Shown piece by piece: positions 63,896 to 64,000 of a stretch of DNA of 64,000 nt. The position numbers were made by a program, and so were the translations under genes. The notes below the pieces were generated by a model. That model made no database searches. It was not told the origin of the DNA and saw only the letters and a program-made list of their open reading frames with translations. The stretch is from Syncephalis fuscata (lineage: Eukaryota; Zoopagomycota; Zoopagomycetes; Zoopagales; Piptocephalidaceae), in the NCBI GenBank assembly GCA_025786725.1, contig JAHLTZ010000037.1, forward strand, positions 62,001-126,000, given 5' to 3'. Position 1 is the first letter of the stretch. Each line of letters begins with the position of its first letter.

Positions 63896-64000
63896 TATAC
63901 ACAAGCTTAGTTATATAATAAACAGAATTAACAGCAATGAGTAGCAGGCAGATGCAACCAATGAGACGAAAAAGACAATTGAAAAGAGTAAAGATGAACA
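63896..64000 (-). other. Intron of the Zn2Cys6 gene reaching the window edge
   Basis: The sequence before the acceptor at 63896 is pyrimidine-rich on the minus strand and contains no clear exon. The upstream coding exon with the first three cluster cysteines is outside the window or too short to call. Confidence 0.5.

Overview
The window reads as nuclear DNA of an early-diverging fungus, probably Zoopagomycota or Mucoromycota (inference, not proven). It is AT-rich. Introns are many, short (about 50-80 bp) and phase-consistent, with GT...AG ends and ctaat/actaat-like branch sites. Fungal markers (an SSK2-type MAPKKK, a KHA1-type antiporter, a Zn2Cys6 regulator, SNF1) sit beside genes that are patchy in or absent from Dikarya: MMACHC (cobalamin trafficking), ARPC5, and homologues of DEK, MEA1, ZC4H2 and DNAJC11. 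A Fanzor relic resembles copies known from Mucoromycota.

Layout. 1.1-4.7 kb: CM1/Cnn_1N coiled-coil microtubule-organiser protein (+). 5.3-7.7 kb: oligopeptidase B (+). 7.9-9.4 kb: DEK homologue (-). 11.1-13.3 kb: two-span membrane protein A (+). 13.8-14.2 kb: small secreted His/Pro/Gly protein (-). 14.9-15.25 kb: decayed allantoinase. 15.9-17.2 kb: RPB3 (-), divergent from a DNAJC11-like J protein at 17.5-20.2 kb (+). 20.3-20.9 kb: MEA1-like protein (-). 21.9-22.9 kb: secreted Asp-box protein (-). 24.3-27.9 kb: KHA1 K+/H+ antiporter (+). 30.6-32.0 kb: two-span membrane protein B (+). 32.7-33.9 kb: secreted subtilase (+). 34.3-34.9 kb: Fanzor/TnpB-like relic (-). 36.5-37.9 kb: ZC4H2-like coiled coil (-). 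38.1-38.7 kb: mitochondrial bL35 (+). 38.9-39.7 kb: parvulin PIN4 (+). 40.1-43.3 kb: SNF1/AMPK alpha (-). 45.1-46.2 kb: MMACHC/CblC (+). 46.5-47.4 kb: ribosomal eS27 (-). 48.3-54.4 kb: SSK2-type MAPKKK with a BRCT-like N-terminus (+). 54.9-57.9 kb: peroxisomal Lon ending in SRL (+). 58.1-59.2 kb: GINS subunit SLD5 (-), divergent from the Pol epsilon histone-fold subunit DPB4 at 59.6-60.6 kb (+). 60.7-61.4 kb: ARPC5 (-). 62.1-63.9 kb: Zn2Cys6/PAS regulator, cut by the window edge (-).

Three things stand out. First, at least eight coding exons, mostly in conserved genes, each need exactly one extra base to stay open. All the errors are in the same direction and many fall in short homopolymers, which points to assembly deletions rather than biology. 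Annotators should bridge them. Second, a noncoding unit of about 0.7 kb occurs twice in inverted orientation (about 0.2-0.9 kb and 35.3-36.0 kb), and a broken Fanzor relic lies next to the second copy. Third, decayed allantoinase lies beside intact housekeeping genes, and a CblC-type gene suggests vitamin B12 use.

The genes are mostly unrelated housekeeping and signalling functions, not an operon or cluster. The clearest functional pairing is SLD5-DPB4, two replisome parts that share one 385-bp promoter. Exon coordinates below were read by eye from splice signals and frame continuity. Homology calls rest on remembered family motifs; no search was run.
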